DNA of 64,000 nt from Ectopseudomonas composti (GCF_900115475.1 NZ_FOWP01000004.1:248001-312000); one strand, 5' to 3'. Positions 18,937-28,006 are shown, numbered from the stretch's first letter. A program made the numbers and translations. Notes: generated from the letters alone by a model not told the origin.

Positions 18937-19692
18937 ATGGAAATGCAAAACGCTCAACCTCGTGCTCGTCGCAAGCACCGCAGCCTGGCTCAGGAGCTGG
19001 TAGCCGATCTGTCGCAGCGCATTCGCGATGGGCTGATCAAGCGCGGCGAGAAGCTGCCGACCGAGTCGGCGATCATGGAAGAGCAGGGCGTCAGCCGTAC
19101 CGTGGTGCGCGAGGCTTTGTCGCGGTTGCAGGCAGCTGGCCTGGTGGAGACCCGTCATGGCATCGGCACCTTCGTGCTGGACACGCCCAGCGCTAGTGGT
19201 TTTCGCATCGACCCGGCGACCATCGTCACCTTGCGTGATGTGCTGGCTATTCTCGAACTGCGTATCAGCCTCGAAGTGGAGTCTGCCGGGATGGCGGCTC
19301 AACGCCGTACCGATGTGCAACTGAAGGCCATTCGTGAGGCGCTCGATGCCATCAACGAAAGTGCCGCGCATGCCAGTGATGCGGTGTCTTCGGACTTCCA
19401 CTTCCACCTGCGCATCGCCGAAGCCACGGGTAACCGCTACTTCACCGACATTCTCAGCCATCTGGGCACCAGCATCATTCCGCGTACCCGGGTCAATTCC
19501 GCCGGCCTGGCGCGTGACGATCAGACCCATTACATGGCGCGCCTGGAGCGCGAGCACGAGCAGATTTTCGAAGCCATCGCGCGGCAGGACGCCGAAGCGG
19601 CGCGTGCAGCCATGCGCCTGCACCTGACCAACAGTCGCGAGCGCCTGCGCCAGGCGCATGAAGCGGCCGAGGCCGAAGCGCTGCACGGCTGA
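18937..19692 (+). CDS. FadR-subfamily GntR transcriptional regulator
   Basis: A 251-residue regulator. The N-terminal winged helix (residues 15-85) contains GEKLPTESAIMEEQGVSRTVVREALSRLQAAGLVETRHGIGTFV. An FCD ligand domain follows, with metal-site residues in SSDFHFHLRIAEATGN and HLGTSIIPR. FadR-type regulators with FCD domains commonly sense sugar acids or other carboxylates. Matching operator-like sites occur in its own promoter and upstream of the uronate dehydrogenase operon, so it probably controls that locus. It ends at a strong terminator. Confidence 0.9.
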   Translation: MEMQNAQPRARRKHRSLAQELVADLSQRIRDGLIKRGEKLPTESAIMEEQGVSRTVVREALSRLQAAGLVETRHGIGTFVLDTPSASGFRIDPATIVTLRDVLAILELRISLEVESAGMAAQRRTDVQLKAIREALDAINESAAHASDAVSSDFHFHLRIAEATGNRYFTDILSHLGTSIIPRTRVNSAGLARDDQTHYMARLEREHEQIFEAIARQDAEAARAAMRLHLTNSRERLRQAHEAAEAEALHG

Positions 19693-19705
19693 AACGCCTT
19701 GCATA

Positions 19706-19738
19706 CACTCGGCGGCCTTGGGCCGCCGAGTGCGTTTT
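19706..19738 (+). terminator. Intrinsic terminator after the GntR gene
   Basis: A 12-bp GC-rich stem (CACTCGGCGGCC at 19706-19717 and its complement at 19721-19732, loop TTG) is followed by CGTTTT. It lies 14 nt after the stop. Confidence 0.8.
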
Positions 19739-19822
19739 GGTGGTGAGAAAAGTTGGGCGTGCATGGGTTTGGCTGGCTGTTTCAGGCGCAGTCTTGCCAG
19801 TGCAGTCAGTTTCAAGGGCCTG

Positions 19823-20728
19823 TTAGCGGCGATAGGCCAGGGCGACGATGCCGCCAACCACGATAAAGCCGCCGATCACCTGCAACGCTTCCAGAACCTG
19901 GCCCAGAACCAGCCAGCCGAGAACCATGCCGGCCACCGGTTCCATGTTCATCACCGGCGCGTTACGCGCGATGTTCAGACGCGGCATGCAGATGAACAGG
20001 GTGGAAAAGGCCGCGCCATAGAGCAGCACCAGGCAGGCCAGGGCGATCCAGCCAGCACTGGCATTCGGCAGGCTCAACCCGCCAGGAATCAGGCCGCTGG
20101 CACCGAGCAGGGTTGAGGTGCTGAACACCACGGCCAGGGTCAGCATGCTGCGTACCGAGCCAGCCATTTTGGAAAGACGGTTTTCGGTGATCCACAGTGC
20201 TACGGCAAATACGCCGGCAGCGGTCAGGCTGAACAGAATCCCGACGATCCATTCGCCATCCGGCGCAGCGCTGCCAGTCAGTCGCCCGGCAATATCGAGG
20301 ACCAGCACCAGGCCGAAGAGGATTACGCCCATGATGGCCAGTGCTTGCCGGGTGGGTGCTGCACCACCGAGTGCCCAGGTAAGCAGTGCCAGCAGGATCG
20401 GCGACAGGTTGACCACCAGCAGCGCCAGGGCCACGGGAATGCGCGCCACGGCCGAGTAGATGCAGAAGCTTTGGATGGCGATCAGCAGGCCCAGCAAAAT
20501 CTGCCAGCCCCAGGTGGCACGACCCAGCTTCAGCGATTCACGCCGCCACAGCACCAGCGCGATCAACGCCAGCAAGGTCACGCCAGCGCGCGCCAGCATG
20601 GCCAGTAGCAGCCCGGTGTCGTGGTCGAAGGCGATCCGCGCAGCGATGTGGTTGCCGGCGAACGAGCAAGCCAGTGTGGCAAGGATCAGGACGGCGATGT
20701 GACGCGGAAACGGGGTGGAACCTTGCAT
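19823..20728 (-). CDS. DMT superfamily (EamA) transporter
   Basis: A 301-residue integral membrane protein with about ten helices and two EamA repeats. Typical stretches are IPVALALLVVNLSPILLALLTWALGG near residue 100 and the C-terminal APVMNMEPVAGMVLGWLVLGQVLEALQVIGGFIVVGGI. EamA proteins mostly export small metabolites. It follows the TRAP genes in the same direction but lies after a terminator-like hairpin. It may therefore be partly or separately transcribed. Substrate unknown. Confidence 0.87.
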   Translation of the reverse strand: MQGSTPFPRHIAVLILATLACSFAGNHIAARIAFDHDTGLLLAMLARAGVTLLALIALVLWRRESLKLGRATWGWQILLGLLIAIQSFCIYSAVARIPVALALLVVNLSPILLALLTWALGGAAPTRQALAIMGVILFGLVLVLDIAGRLTGSAAPDGEWIVGILFSLTAAGVFAVALWITENRLSKMAGSVRSMLTLAVVFSTSTLLGASGLIPGGLSLPNASAGWIALACLVLLYGAAFSTLFICMPRLNIARNAPVMNMEPVAGMVLGWLVLGQVLEALQVIGGFIVVGGIVALAYRR

Positions 20729-20770
20729 GACGAAATCCTGTTGTCATCGCCTGAAAATCAGGCCCTAAAG

Positions 20771-20797
20771 CAAAACGCCGCCCGATTGGGCGGCGTT
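20771..20797 (-). terminator. Intrinsic terminator of the TRAP operon
   Basis: A 10-bp stem (AACGCCGCCC at 20774-20783 with its complement at 20788-20797, loop GATT) is followed on the minus strand by TTTTG. It lies 25 nt beyond the DctM stop. Confidence 0.75.
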
Positions 20798-20821
20798 GTC
20801 GTTCAATGCCCGGGTTTGCTG

Positions 20822-22102
20822 TCAGAGCACGACGCTCGGCAGCCACAGGGAAATGGCTGGGACGTAGGTCACCAGCATCAGTACCATGAACAGTGCCACG
20901 TAGAACGGCAGCAGTGCCTTCACGGTGTTCTCGATGGTGACCTTGCCGATGGCGGCACCGACGAAGAGCACAGCACCCACGGGCGGAGTGATCAAACCGA
21001 TACCCAGGTTGACCAGCATGATCATGCCGAAGTGTACCGGGTCTACACCGAAAGAGGTGACGACAGGCAGCAGGATCGGGGTCAGGATCAGGATCAACGG
21101 CGCCATGTCCATCAGCGTGCCCAGCACCAGCAACATGAAGTTCACGCACATCAGGATCACATAGCGGTTGTCCGAGAAGGTCAGGAACGCGGTGGTGATC
21201 TTCGACGGAATCTGCATCAGGGTCATGATGTAGCCGAAGCTGGCGGCGAAGGCGATCAGGATCATCACGATCGACAGCGTGCGCACGGTGCGGTGCAGCA
21301 TCTTCGGCAGTTCACGCCACTTGTAGTCGCGGTAGATGAACATGGTCACGAAGAACGCCCAGACCACCGCCACGGCTGCCGACTCGGTGGCGGTGAACAC
21401 GCCACTGAGGATGCCGCCGAGAATGATGACCATGGTCATCAGGCCCCACAGTGCTTCGACGCAGATCTTCAGCGCCTGGCGCAGCGGAATCACTTCGCCC
21501 TTCGGGTAGTTGCGTTTCTTGGCGAACCACAGGCACAGCGCGGCCATGGTGAAGCTGAGCAGCAGGCCCGGGCCGATACCGGCGACGAACAGCGCGGCGA
21601 TGGACACCGTGCCGCCAGCTGCCAGCGAGTAGATCACCGAGTTGTGGCTGGGCGGGGTGAGCAGCGCTTGCACCGAGCCGGAGACGGTTACCGCGGTGGA
21701 AAACTCACGCGGGTAGCCTTTCTTTTCCATTTCCGGAATCAGTACCGAGCCGACCGAGGCGGTATCGGCCAGCGACGAGCCGGAGATGGCGCCGAAGAAG
21801 GTCGAGGCAGTGATGTTGACCAGCGACAGGCCGCCGCGGACGAAACCGACCAGCACCCCGGCGAACGCCACCAGGCGTCGGGCCATGCCGCCTTCGGCCA
21901 TGATCGCGCCAGCGAGGACGAAGAAGGGGATGGCCAGCAGGGAGAATTTGTTCACGCCGCCGGCGATCTGGATCATCACGGCGTGCAGGGGAATCTCGAT
22001 CCACCAGGCGCCGATCAGGGTCGCCAGGCCGAGGGCATAGGCGACCGGGACGCGCAGCAGGATCAGGGCAATGAAGCTGCCCAGCAGAATGGCGGCATCC
22101 AT
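20822..22102 (-). CDS. dctM: TRAP transporter large permease (DctM)
   Basis: A 426-residue protein with about twelve membrane helices, the Na+-coupled channel subunit of a TRAP transporter. Characteristic blocks are FFGAISGSSLADTASVGSVLIPEMEKKGYPREFSTAVTVSGS and the C-terminal PVHFGMIMLVNLGIGLITPPVGAVLFVGAAI. The start at 22102 overlaps the DctQ stop by one base (TAATG). The frame is open further upstream, but that part is a shadow of dctQ. Context with Udh and a lactonase suggests uronate uptake. Confidence 0.93.
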   Translation of the reverse strand: MDAAILLGSFIALILLRVPVAYALGLATLIGAWWIEIPLHAVMIQIAGGVNKFSLLAIPFFVLAGAIMAEGGMARRLVAFAGVLVGFVRGGLSLVNITASTFFGAISGSSLADTASVGSVLIPEMEKKGYPREFSTAVTVSGSVQALLTPPSHNSVIYSLAAGGTVSIAALFVAGIGPGLLLSFTMAALCLWFAKKRNYPKGEVIPLRQALKICVEALWGLMTMVIILGGILSGVFTATESAAVAVVWAFFVTMFIYRDYKWRELPKMLHRTVRTLSIVMILIAFAASFGYIMTLMQIPSKITTAFLTFSDNRYVILMCVNFMLLVLGTLMDMAPLILILTPILLPVVTSFGVDPVHFGMIMLVNLGIGLITPPVGAVLFVGAAIGKVTIENTVKALLPFYVALFMVLMLVTYVPAISLWLPSVVL

Positions 22103-22629
22103 TACACGGACTCCTTGGAATCTTCGCAGTTCTCGTAATCGACGACGCGACGTTTGTGCTGGTCGCCGTAGAGCAGTTGTTCGAGGACGAACAGCAGGGT
22201 GATCAGGCCGCCCAGGGGGATGGGTGCGTAGCTGATACCGACACGCATCCAGGTCAGCGTGCTGAGGTACTGGTTCCAGGTGGCGACGCACAGCTTGTAG
22301 CCCCAGATCAGCATGAACAGGGCGATGGCGCCCATGGCCAGGCGTACGAACAGGGTGAGGAAGGGCTGAGCCACGTCGGGTAGGCGATCACTCAGCACCT
22401 GCACGGCCATGTGCGCACCGGCGCGATAGCTGGCGGCGGCGCCGACGAAGGTGAACAGCACCATCAACAGGATGGCGATGGGTTCGGGCCAGCCCAGGCC
22501 CTGACCGAGTGCGTAACGGCTGAACACGCCCCAGGGGATGATCAGGGCCATGATCACGATCGCCAGGCCGGCGGTTGCGATACAGGCGCGGTAGATGACG
22601 TCATTGACGCCCAGAACCAGGTTTTTCAT
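22102..22629 (-). CDS. dctQ: TRAP transporter small permease (DctQ)
   Basis: A 175-residue protein with four membrane helices (about residues 15-40, 50-70, 90-110 and 130-155). It is the small membrane subunit that pairs with DctM. The GWPEPIAILLMVLFTFVGAAASYRAGAHMAV block is typical. It lies 58 nt after dctP and is coupled by overlap to dctM. Confidence 0.9.
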   Translation of the reverse strand: MKNLVLGVNDVIYRACIATAGLAIVIMALIIPWGVFSRYALGQGLGWPEPIAILLMVLFTFVGAAASYRAGAHMAVQVLSDRLPDVAQPFLTLFVRLAMGAIALFMLIWGYKLCVATWNQYLSTLTWMRVGISYAPIPLGGLITLLFVLEQLLYGDQHKRRVVDYENCEDSKESV

Positions 22630-22687
22630 GAGACTTCACCGGTTGCGCGGCGCTGGCGAGAGCCGGCGCCGCGCGCTTGCGCGTGGA

Positions 22688-23662
22688 TTACTGAACGGCT
22701 TCGATGCGCTTGATCAGGTCGGCGAACTGTGCGCCGTACTTCTCACGTACCGGGGCGGTAGCGTCGTAGAAGGGCTTGGTGTCGACTTCGATGAACTCGA
22801 CGCCTTCAGCCTTGAGCTTCTCGTCGCTGGCCTTTTCCTTGGCAACCCACAGGTCGCGCTCTTCCAGTTGGGCCTCTTTGGCCAGTTTCTTGACCAGCGC
22901 CTGCTGCTCGGGGGTGAGCTTCTCCCAAGTGGTCTTGGACATCAGCAGGGGCTCGGGGAGGATCAGGTGATGCGTCTGGGTGTAGTACTTGGCCGCACGG
23001 AAATGGTTGTGCTCGAGCAGGGTCGGCGAGTTGTTCTCGGCACCGTCGATCACGCCGCTCTGCAGGGCGCTGAAGATTTCACCGGTGTCCATGGCGATGC
23101 CGTTGGCGCCCATGGCGTTGAGGGTATCGATGAACAGCGGGTTACCGATCACGCGGATCTTCATGCCCTTGAGGTCTTCCAGCTTGTGTACTGGCTTCTT
23201 GGTGTAGAGGCTGCGGCTGCCGGCTTCCATCCACGCCAGGCCGACCATGTTGAAGTCGGAGTTGGTGATGGCGTCGAGGATTTCCTGGCCGATCTCGCCA
23301 TCGACCACTTTGCGCATGTGATCGATATCGCGAAACACGAAGGGCATGTTGAAGACGTTGGTGGCAGGCACCACCGGACCAACCGAACCGAGGCTCACGC
23401 GGGTCAGCTGGACCGCGCCGATCTGGGTCTGTTCGATCACTTCCTTCTCGGAGCCGAGAACGCCGCCAGCGAACATGCGGTATTTGATTTCGCCGTTGGT
23501 GGCCGCCTCCAGTTTCTTGCCGAGGCTCTCCATGGCAACCACGGTCGGGTAGCCGGCGGGATGGATCTCGGCAATCTTCAGGGTCGTCTCGGCCTGTGCG
23601 AAGGAGGACAGACCGAGCGCTAGAGGAAGTGTGGCGAGAAGCAACTTGCGTTTGAGGTTCAT
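22688..23662 (-). CDS. dctP: TRAP transporter substrate-binding protein (DctP)
   Basis: A 324-residue periplasmic binding protein. The start at 23662 gives a classical signal peptide (MNLKRKLLLATLPLALGLSSFAQA) with cleavage after AQA; the frame continues upstream without homology. The DctP family block LEDLKGMKIRVIGNPLFIDTLNAMGAN contains the Arg that binds the ligand carboxylate. Substrate is inferred to be a hexuronate because uronate dehydrogenase and a sugar-lactone hydrolase are encoded just upstream in the same direction. Confidence 0.92.
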   Translation of the reverse strand: MNLKRKLLLATLPLALGLSSFAQAETTLKIAEIHPAGYPTVVAMESLGKKLEAATNGEIKYRMFAGGVLGSEKEVIEQTQIGAVQLTRVSLGSVGPVVPATNVFNMPFVFRDIDHMRKVVDGEIGQEILDAITNSDFNMVGLAWMEAGSRSLYTKKPVHKLEDLKGMKIRVIGNPLFIDTLNAMGANGIAMDTGEIFSALQSGVIDGAENNSPTLLEHNHFRAAKYYTQTHHLILPEPLLMSKTTWEKLTPEQQALVKKLAKEAQLEERDLWVAKEKASDEKLKAEGVEFIEVDTKPFYDATAPVREKYGAQFADLIKRIEAVQ

Positions 23663-23738
23663 GCGGAAAACTCCGTCTTGTTGTTGTTGGTGAACAGCTG
23701 TGTATACCGGTGCCGCGAACGGCCCGGGGTGAATCGGA

Positions 23739-24614
23739 TCAGGGTTGGAAAGCCGGCTCCTCGATGCCGCACACGCCGGCTTGCAGGGCGAACACGCCAC
23801 CCGCCAGCGGTTGCTCGGAGAGATCGCCGCCGGGGCGGATCGAGGTCACGAACAGGGTGTCCAGGTTCGCGCCACCGAAGGCACACATCGCCGGCTTCTT
23901 CACCGGTACGGCGAGTGAGCGGTCGAGTCGGCCATCGGGGGTGAAGCGGTGAATCAGGCCTTCGTCGTTGCCACAGATCCAGTAGCAGCCATCGACGTCC
24001 ATCGCCGCGCCATCGGGGCGGCCCGGATGCTGGTTCATGTCGATGAACAGACGACGATTGTGCGGCGTGCCGCTATCGATGTCGTAGTCGAATGCCCAGA
24101 CGCTTTGTACGCTCGGATGCGAATCGGAGAGGTACAGGGTGCGGCCATCGGGGCTGAAGGCCAGGCCGTTGGGCACGATGAGGTCGTCCAGCACCTGTTG
24201 CAGTTGACCGTCGTAGCGATACAGCGCGCCGACGCGTGCGCCCTGTGCCATGTCCAGCAGCATGGTGCCGGCCCAGAAACGGCCCTGACGGTCGCAGCGG
24301 CCATCGTTGAAGCGCATTTCCGGGCGGGCGTGCTCGACTGCTGCCAGGCGTTCGGCCTGTACCTTACCGTCGTCCTGCAGGCGCAGATGAAAGATGCCGC
24401 TCTGCATGCCGGCGAGCCAGCCGCCGGCCGGATGCATGGCGATGCAGGCGAGCATTTCCTCGGCCTGCCAGTTCTGCGTCTGGCCAGTCATAGCGGACCA
24501 GCGATGCAGGCGTCCGGCAGGAATATCGGCCCAATAAAGAGCCTGTTCGGCTGTGTTCCAAACCGGGCTCTCACCCGTGGCGTTGCGCGCATCGACAATC
24601 AGTTCGGCTGTCAT
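23739..24614 (-). CDS. SMP-30/gluconolactonase family lactone hydrolase
   Basis: A 291-residue six-bladed beta-propeller. Metal ligands are visible: Glu in ATGESPVWN near residue 15, Asn in RFNDGRCDRQGRFWAGTM near 100, the Asn of VPNGLAFSPDGRTLYLSDS and its terminal Asp near 170. Next to Udh, the likely job is opening the aldaro-1,5-lactone that Udh produces to give galactarate or glucarate. It lies 53 nt downstream of udh in the same direction. A gluconolactonase role cannot be excluded. Confidence 0.88.
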   Translation of the reverse strand: MTAELIVDARNATGESPVWNTAEQALYWADIPAGRLHRWSAMTGQTQNWQAEEMLACIAMHPAGGWLAGMQSGIFHLRLQDDGKVQAERLAAVEHARPEMRFNDGRCDRQGRFWAGTMLLDMAQGARVGALYRYDGQLQQVLDDLIVPNGLAFSPDGRTLYLSDSHPSVQSVWAFDYDIDSGTPHNRRLFIDMNQHPGRPDGAAMDVDGCYWICGNDEGLIHRFTPDGRLDRSLAVPVKKPAMCAFGGANLDTLFVTSIRPGGDLSEQPLAGGVFALQAGVCGIEEPAFQP

Positions 24615-24667
24615 GGCAGTCAGGCGCTCTACGTGTTGTTAGGTTTTTGGCAGTCGCAGCGATGTGT

Positions 24668-25495
24668 TCAATCGTCGCCGAATGGGCCGGCTGCCACGAA
24701 GGCACCGCCCTGATAAATGCGTGCCGGGTCGTCGGCGGCCGGCATCGGCTGCGCTTCCACTTTGGCGCGGAACACTTCCGAGCTGTCCTTGGGCGTGAAG
24801 CCCAGGTGCGCGGCCTTGCTGTTGTCCCACCACACGTCGCGGTTGTTCGACATGCCATAGACCACGGTGTGGCCAACGTTCGGGGCGTACAGGCAGCGTT
24901 CAAGCAGGTGGGTGAGGTCGTCGTAGCTCAGCCAGGTGCTCATCATGCGGCGGTTGGCTGGCTCGGGGAACGAGGAGCCGATGCGGATGCTGACGGTTTC
25001 GATGCCGTAGCGATCGAAGTAGAAACTGGCCATGTCTTCGCCGTAGGACTTGGATAGGCCGTAGTAGCCATCCGGGCGACGCAGGCTGTTGGCATCAAGG
25101 TGCTCGTCCTGCTTGTAGAATCCGATGACGTGGTTGGAGCTAGCGAATACCACGCGTTTCACGCCATGGCGGCGGGCCGCTTCGTAGACATGGAACACGC
25201 CACAGATGTTGGCGCCGAGGATTTCTTCGAAGGGGCGCTCGACCGAGACGCCACCGAAGTGCAGGATGGCGTCGACGCCTTCGATCAGTTGATGCACGGC
25301 GGTCTTGTCGGCCAGGTCGCAGCGCACCACTTCTTCGTGGGGGCCGGCAGCTGGGGCCATTTCGCCTATGTCGGAAAGGCGCAGGATAGTGGCGTAGGGG
25401 CGCAGACGTTCGCGCAGTACCTTGCCCAGTCCGCCGGCAGCGCCGGTCAGCAGCAGGCGATTGAAGGGGCGCAGTTCGCTGGTAGTCGTGGTCAT
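24668..25495 (-). CDS. udh: Uronate dehydrogenase (NAD-dependent)
   Basis: A 275-residue short-chain dehydrogenase/epimerase-fold enzyme that oxidises D-glucuronate or D-galacturonate to the aldaro-lactone with NAD+. Features are LLLTGAAGGLGKVLRERL (NAD motif near residue 14), HFGGVSVERPFEEILGANI, FASSNHVIGFY, the YGLSKSYGED catalytic Tyr-x3-Lys near residue 150, and the WWDNS motif of bacterial Udh. The start at 25495 gives a normal length. It is the first gene of the leftward operon and has operator-like sites upstream. Confidence 0.9.
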   Translation of the reverse strand: MTTTTSELRPFNRLLLTGAAGGLGKVLRERLRPYATILRLSDIGEMAPAAGPHEEVVRCDLADKTAVHQLIEGVDAILHFGGVSVERPFEEILGANICGVFHVYEAARRHGVKRVVFASSNHVIGFYKQDEHLDANSLRRPDGYYGLSKSYGEDMASFYFDRYGIETVSIRIGSSFPEPANRRMMSTWLSYDDLTHLLERCLYAPNVGHTVVYGMSNNRDVWWDNSKAAHLGFTPKDSSEVFRAKVEAQPMPAADDPARIYQGGAFVAAGPFGDD

Positions 25496-25534
25496 GGCGG
25501 GGCCTGGACTCTTGTTGCTTGTTGTTATTGGATT

Positions 25535-25554
25535 GTCATACGTTGTCGTATGAC
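25535..25554. promoter_or_regulatory. Palindromic operator upstream of udh
   Basis: GTCATACG-TTGT-CGTATGAC is a perfect 8-bp inverted repeat about 40 nt before the udh start. It includes GTTGTCGTATGAC (25542-25554), which fits the GTTGT-N3-ATGAC site at the regulator gene. Either the FadR-type or the LacI-type regulator could bind it. Confidence 0.65.
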
Positions 25555-25796
25555 TTGAATCGATTATCAGCACCAACCCAGGCAATGTCAACGTGACAGA
25601 GCAGAGAATTTAAGCGGTTTCTTCTGCTCCTGAGTTGCCCTCAAGGGAGCTTGATTTTCCCCTGGCTGCAAGTCTATTCATGGTCTTGATGGCTCTATCT
25701 CGCCAGTTGACCGCGAAGGTGCAGGATGGCCCAGGACGGGCCGATGTGGTTTCGCGCTGAAGGTGCGTCGGGCAAGCGTCGGGACATTTGACTAAA

Positions 25797-25809
25797 GTTG
25801 TATGACAAC
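25797..25809. promoter_or_regulatory. FadR-consensus operator upstream of lacI
   Basis: GTTGTATGACAAC is a perfect palindrome and matches the FadR-subfamily consensus TNGTNNNACNA exactly (25798-25808). It lies 61 nt before the LacI-type regulator start. Confidence 0.65.
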
Positions 25810-25869
25810 GTATCTCGAGTGTGTGAAGGTGCTGCCAGGTGGGTGGCACACAAGCAATGGAGGCGTGAA

Positions 25870-26895
25870 ATGAGCAGGAAAGCTGCTGGCATCCGCAGTA
25901 GTGCAGCGCCGACGCTGGTGGATGTCGCACGGGTCGCGGGGGTGTCGCCGATTACCGTATCGCGCGCGCTGGGCCGGCCTGAAGTGGTCACTGATGCCAC
26001 CCGTAAACGCGTGCTGGAGGCGGTTCGGGCGACCGGCTACGTACCCAATCTGGCGGCCGGCTCCCTGGCGTCCAGTCGCAGCCGGCTGGTGGCGATTTTC
26101 CTGCCGACCATTGCCAACTCGATCTTCGCCGATACCGTGCAGGCATTGACGGCGCGCTTGGCGGCGGCGGGCTACCAGACCTTGCTGGGCCTGACCGGTT
26201 ATAGCCCCGAGCAGGAGGAAGCCTTGCTCGAAGCGGTGCTCGGGCGTCGACCGGATGGCATCGTGCTGACCGGCACCGAGCACACCCAGGCCAGTCGTGA
26301 GCGCCTGGCGCGGGTTGGTATCCCGCTGGTCGAGGCGTGGGATCTGAGCGAGCACCCGGTGGACATGCTGGTCGGGTTTTCCCATGAGGCGGTTGGCCAG
26401 GCGGTAGCGCGTTATCTGATTGGCAAAGGTTATCGTCGGGTGTCGGTGGTGGGCATCGATGACCCGCGCGGCATGCGTCGTTATCGAAGCCTGGTGGCGG
26501 CATTGCAGGGCCATTTGACCGCGCCGGTGGCCTCGCGGATCCTGCCCGCGCCGGCGACCCTGGCGGTCGGTCGCGAGGGTTTGGCTCGCCTGCTGCAGGA
26601 GAATGCAGCAGGCGACGTGGTGGTCTGCAGCTCCGATACGGTTGCGCAGGGTGTAATGGCTGAAGCGCTCAGCCGCGGCTTGCGCATCCCCGAGGATCTT
26701 GCCGTGATGGGCTTCGGCGACCTGTCCAGTGCCGCCCATACGCATCCGCCACTCTCCACCGTTCGAGTGGACGGACCGCGTATCGGCTGCGCCATCGCCG
26801 ATGCCCTGCTGGCGCGCTTCGCCGAGCCTGCGGCAGCGCGCCAGCCGCTGCGCCTGGACGTCGGTTTCGAGCTGGTCGAGCGCAGCAGCGCCTGA
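25870..26895 (+). CDS. LacI family transcriptional regulator
   Basis: A 341-residue repressor with an N-terminal HTH (TLVDVARVAGVSPITVSRALGRPEVVTDATRKRVLEA, about residues 15-55) and a periplasmic-binding-protein-like effector domain (LVAIFLPTIANSIFADTVQAL; VVVCSSDTVAQGVMAEAL). GGAGG 6 nt before ATG 25870 supports this start over an open frame from 25798. It resembles regulators of gluconate and sugar-acid genes. It diverges from udh, so it may be a second regulator of the uronate operon. It ends 5 nt before the convergent DUF1513 gene. Confidence 0.9.
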   Translation: MSRKAAGIRSSAAPTLVDVARVAGVSPITVSRALGRPEVVTDATRKRVLEAVRATGYVPNLAAGSLASSRSRLVAIFLPTIANSIFADTVQALTARLAAAGYQTLLGLTGYSPEQEEALLEAVLGRRPDGIVLTGTEHTQASRERLARVGIPLVEAWDLSEHPVDMLVGFSHEAVGQAVARYLIGKGYRRVSVVGIDDPRGMRRYRSLVAALQGHLTAPVASRILPAPATLAVGREGLARLLQENAAGDVVVCSSDTVAQGVMAEALSRGLRIPEDLAVMGFGDLSSAAHTHPPLSTVRVDGPRIGCAIADALLARFAEPAAARQPLRLDVGFELVERSSA

Positions 26896-26900
26896 GCCCG

Positions 26901-28004
26901 TCAGGCCAGTCGTAAGTGGTTGTCCCACAAACCGGCGGGTAGCTGCAGGGCGTTGGTGACGATCTGCGTGCTGCGGCAATCGTACAGGCGGCAGCGGCCC
27001 TGGCCTGAGGTGACGACGAAACCATCGGCTACCGCGCCAACACCTGCGCAGTCCGGCAGTGGTACATCCAGACGTACCTGCGCGCTGTCCAAGTCCCAGA
27101 TGAAGAAGCGGTTGCCGCGCGGCGCGGTCATCGCCAGCAGGCGCAGTTCGTCATGGATCGCCACGCTGGCGGTGTACTGGTTCATCGCCGCGCGCTGCGG
27201 CTCGCCCAGGGCAAACGGTTGGAAGGCCTGGCCGGGGCGTTTGATCGCCAACAGCGGCACCGCATCGTGCAGGGCGCCCATGTACTGCTGGCCGCTGACC
27301 ACGGTGCCGTCGCGCGCGACAGCGAGGTGGCGGATGCTGTTCTGCTGGTCGGCCAGGTGTTCCTGGCTGAGCAGGTTGCCGTCGCGTTTCATCAGCACCA
27401 GGCTGGCCTGCATGGCGTCGAGGTTCATGTCGACGCGGCTCTCCGCTTCGGTGCGGATGCCGCCATTGGCCACCACCAGGGTTTCGCCATCGGGCATCCA
27501 CAGCAGCTGGTGCGGGCCAACGCCATGACTGCTGTGTTCGCCGTCGCGCAGCAGTTGCTCACTCTGCAGGCGATAGGTGCCAATCACGCCACGGCCTGGC
27601 TCGGTGGTGTCGTTCTCAGTGGCGTACAGCCACTCGCCGCCCTTGTGGAACACCGCGTGGCCGTTGAAATGACGCCCGGCCGGCGAGGTAAGCGTTTGCA
27701 GCAGGCGACCGTCGCGGGTGTCGATCAGGTAGCTCTCGGTGCTGGGGCGGCGGCCGACGAACAGGGCCATGGGCAGGCTGGGGTGCGGCACCACATCGTG
27801 GCAGCGCTCGTTGACGGGGGTGGCGAAGGCGCGTTCACCGTCGAGGTGATAGCCGACGGCGTAGTGGTTGCCGTCGCCATCGTCACGGGCCGACAGCAGC
27901 AGCGGCTGTCCGGACGGACCGAACAGCGTCCAGCCGCCGAAGGCACCCGCGGCCGCGAGGCTGGCGGCCGCGGCACTGAGGCCGAGGAAGGCTCTGCGTC
28001 GCAT
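26901..28004 (-). CDS. DUF1513 beta-propeller-like protein, Tat-exported
   Basis: A 367-residue DUF1513 protein. The N-terminus MRRRAFLGLSAAAASL carries an RRxFL twin-arginine motif and a hydrophobic core, so export by Tat to the periplasm is likely. The body has repeated propeller-like strands (NGHAVFHKGGEWLYATEND, SSHGVGPHQLLWMPDGETLVVANGG). It is the last gene of the di-heme/imelysin set, 2 nt after the imelysin stop. In P. aeruginosa the same set is iron-regulated. The molecular function is unknown. Confidence 0.87.
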   Translation of the reverse strand: MRRRAFLGLSAAAASLAAAGAFGGWTLFGPSGQPLLLSARDDGDGNHYAVGYHLDGERAFATPVNERCHDVVPHPSLPMALFVGRRPSTESYLIDTRDGRLLQTLTSPAGRHFNGHAVFHKGGEWLYATENDTTEPGRGVIGTYRLQSEQLLRDGEHSSHGVGPHQLLWMPDGETLVVANGGIRTEAESRVDMNLDAMQASLVLMKRDGNLLSQEHLADQQNSIRHLAVARDGTVVSGQQYMGALHDAVPLLAIKRPGQAFQPFALGEPQRAAMNQYTASVAIHDELRLLAMTAPRGNRFFIWDLDSAQVRLDVPLPDCAGVGAVADGFVVTSGQGRCRLYDCRSTQIVTNALQLPAGLWDNHLRLA

Positions 28005-28006
28005 GC

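Larger units (their letters stand above)
25496..25869. other. udh-lacI divergent promoter region
   Basis: A 374-base intergenic stretch without a credible gene. It holds two operator-like sites (25535-25554 and 25797-25809), each near one of the divergent genes, and otherwise no recognised element. Confidence 0.65.

Noticed and set aside
20621..22138. 505-codon plus-strand open frame
   Set aside because: Antisense to the dctM gene; His/Gln/Asp-rich shadow sequence.
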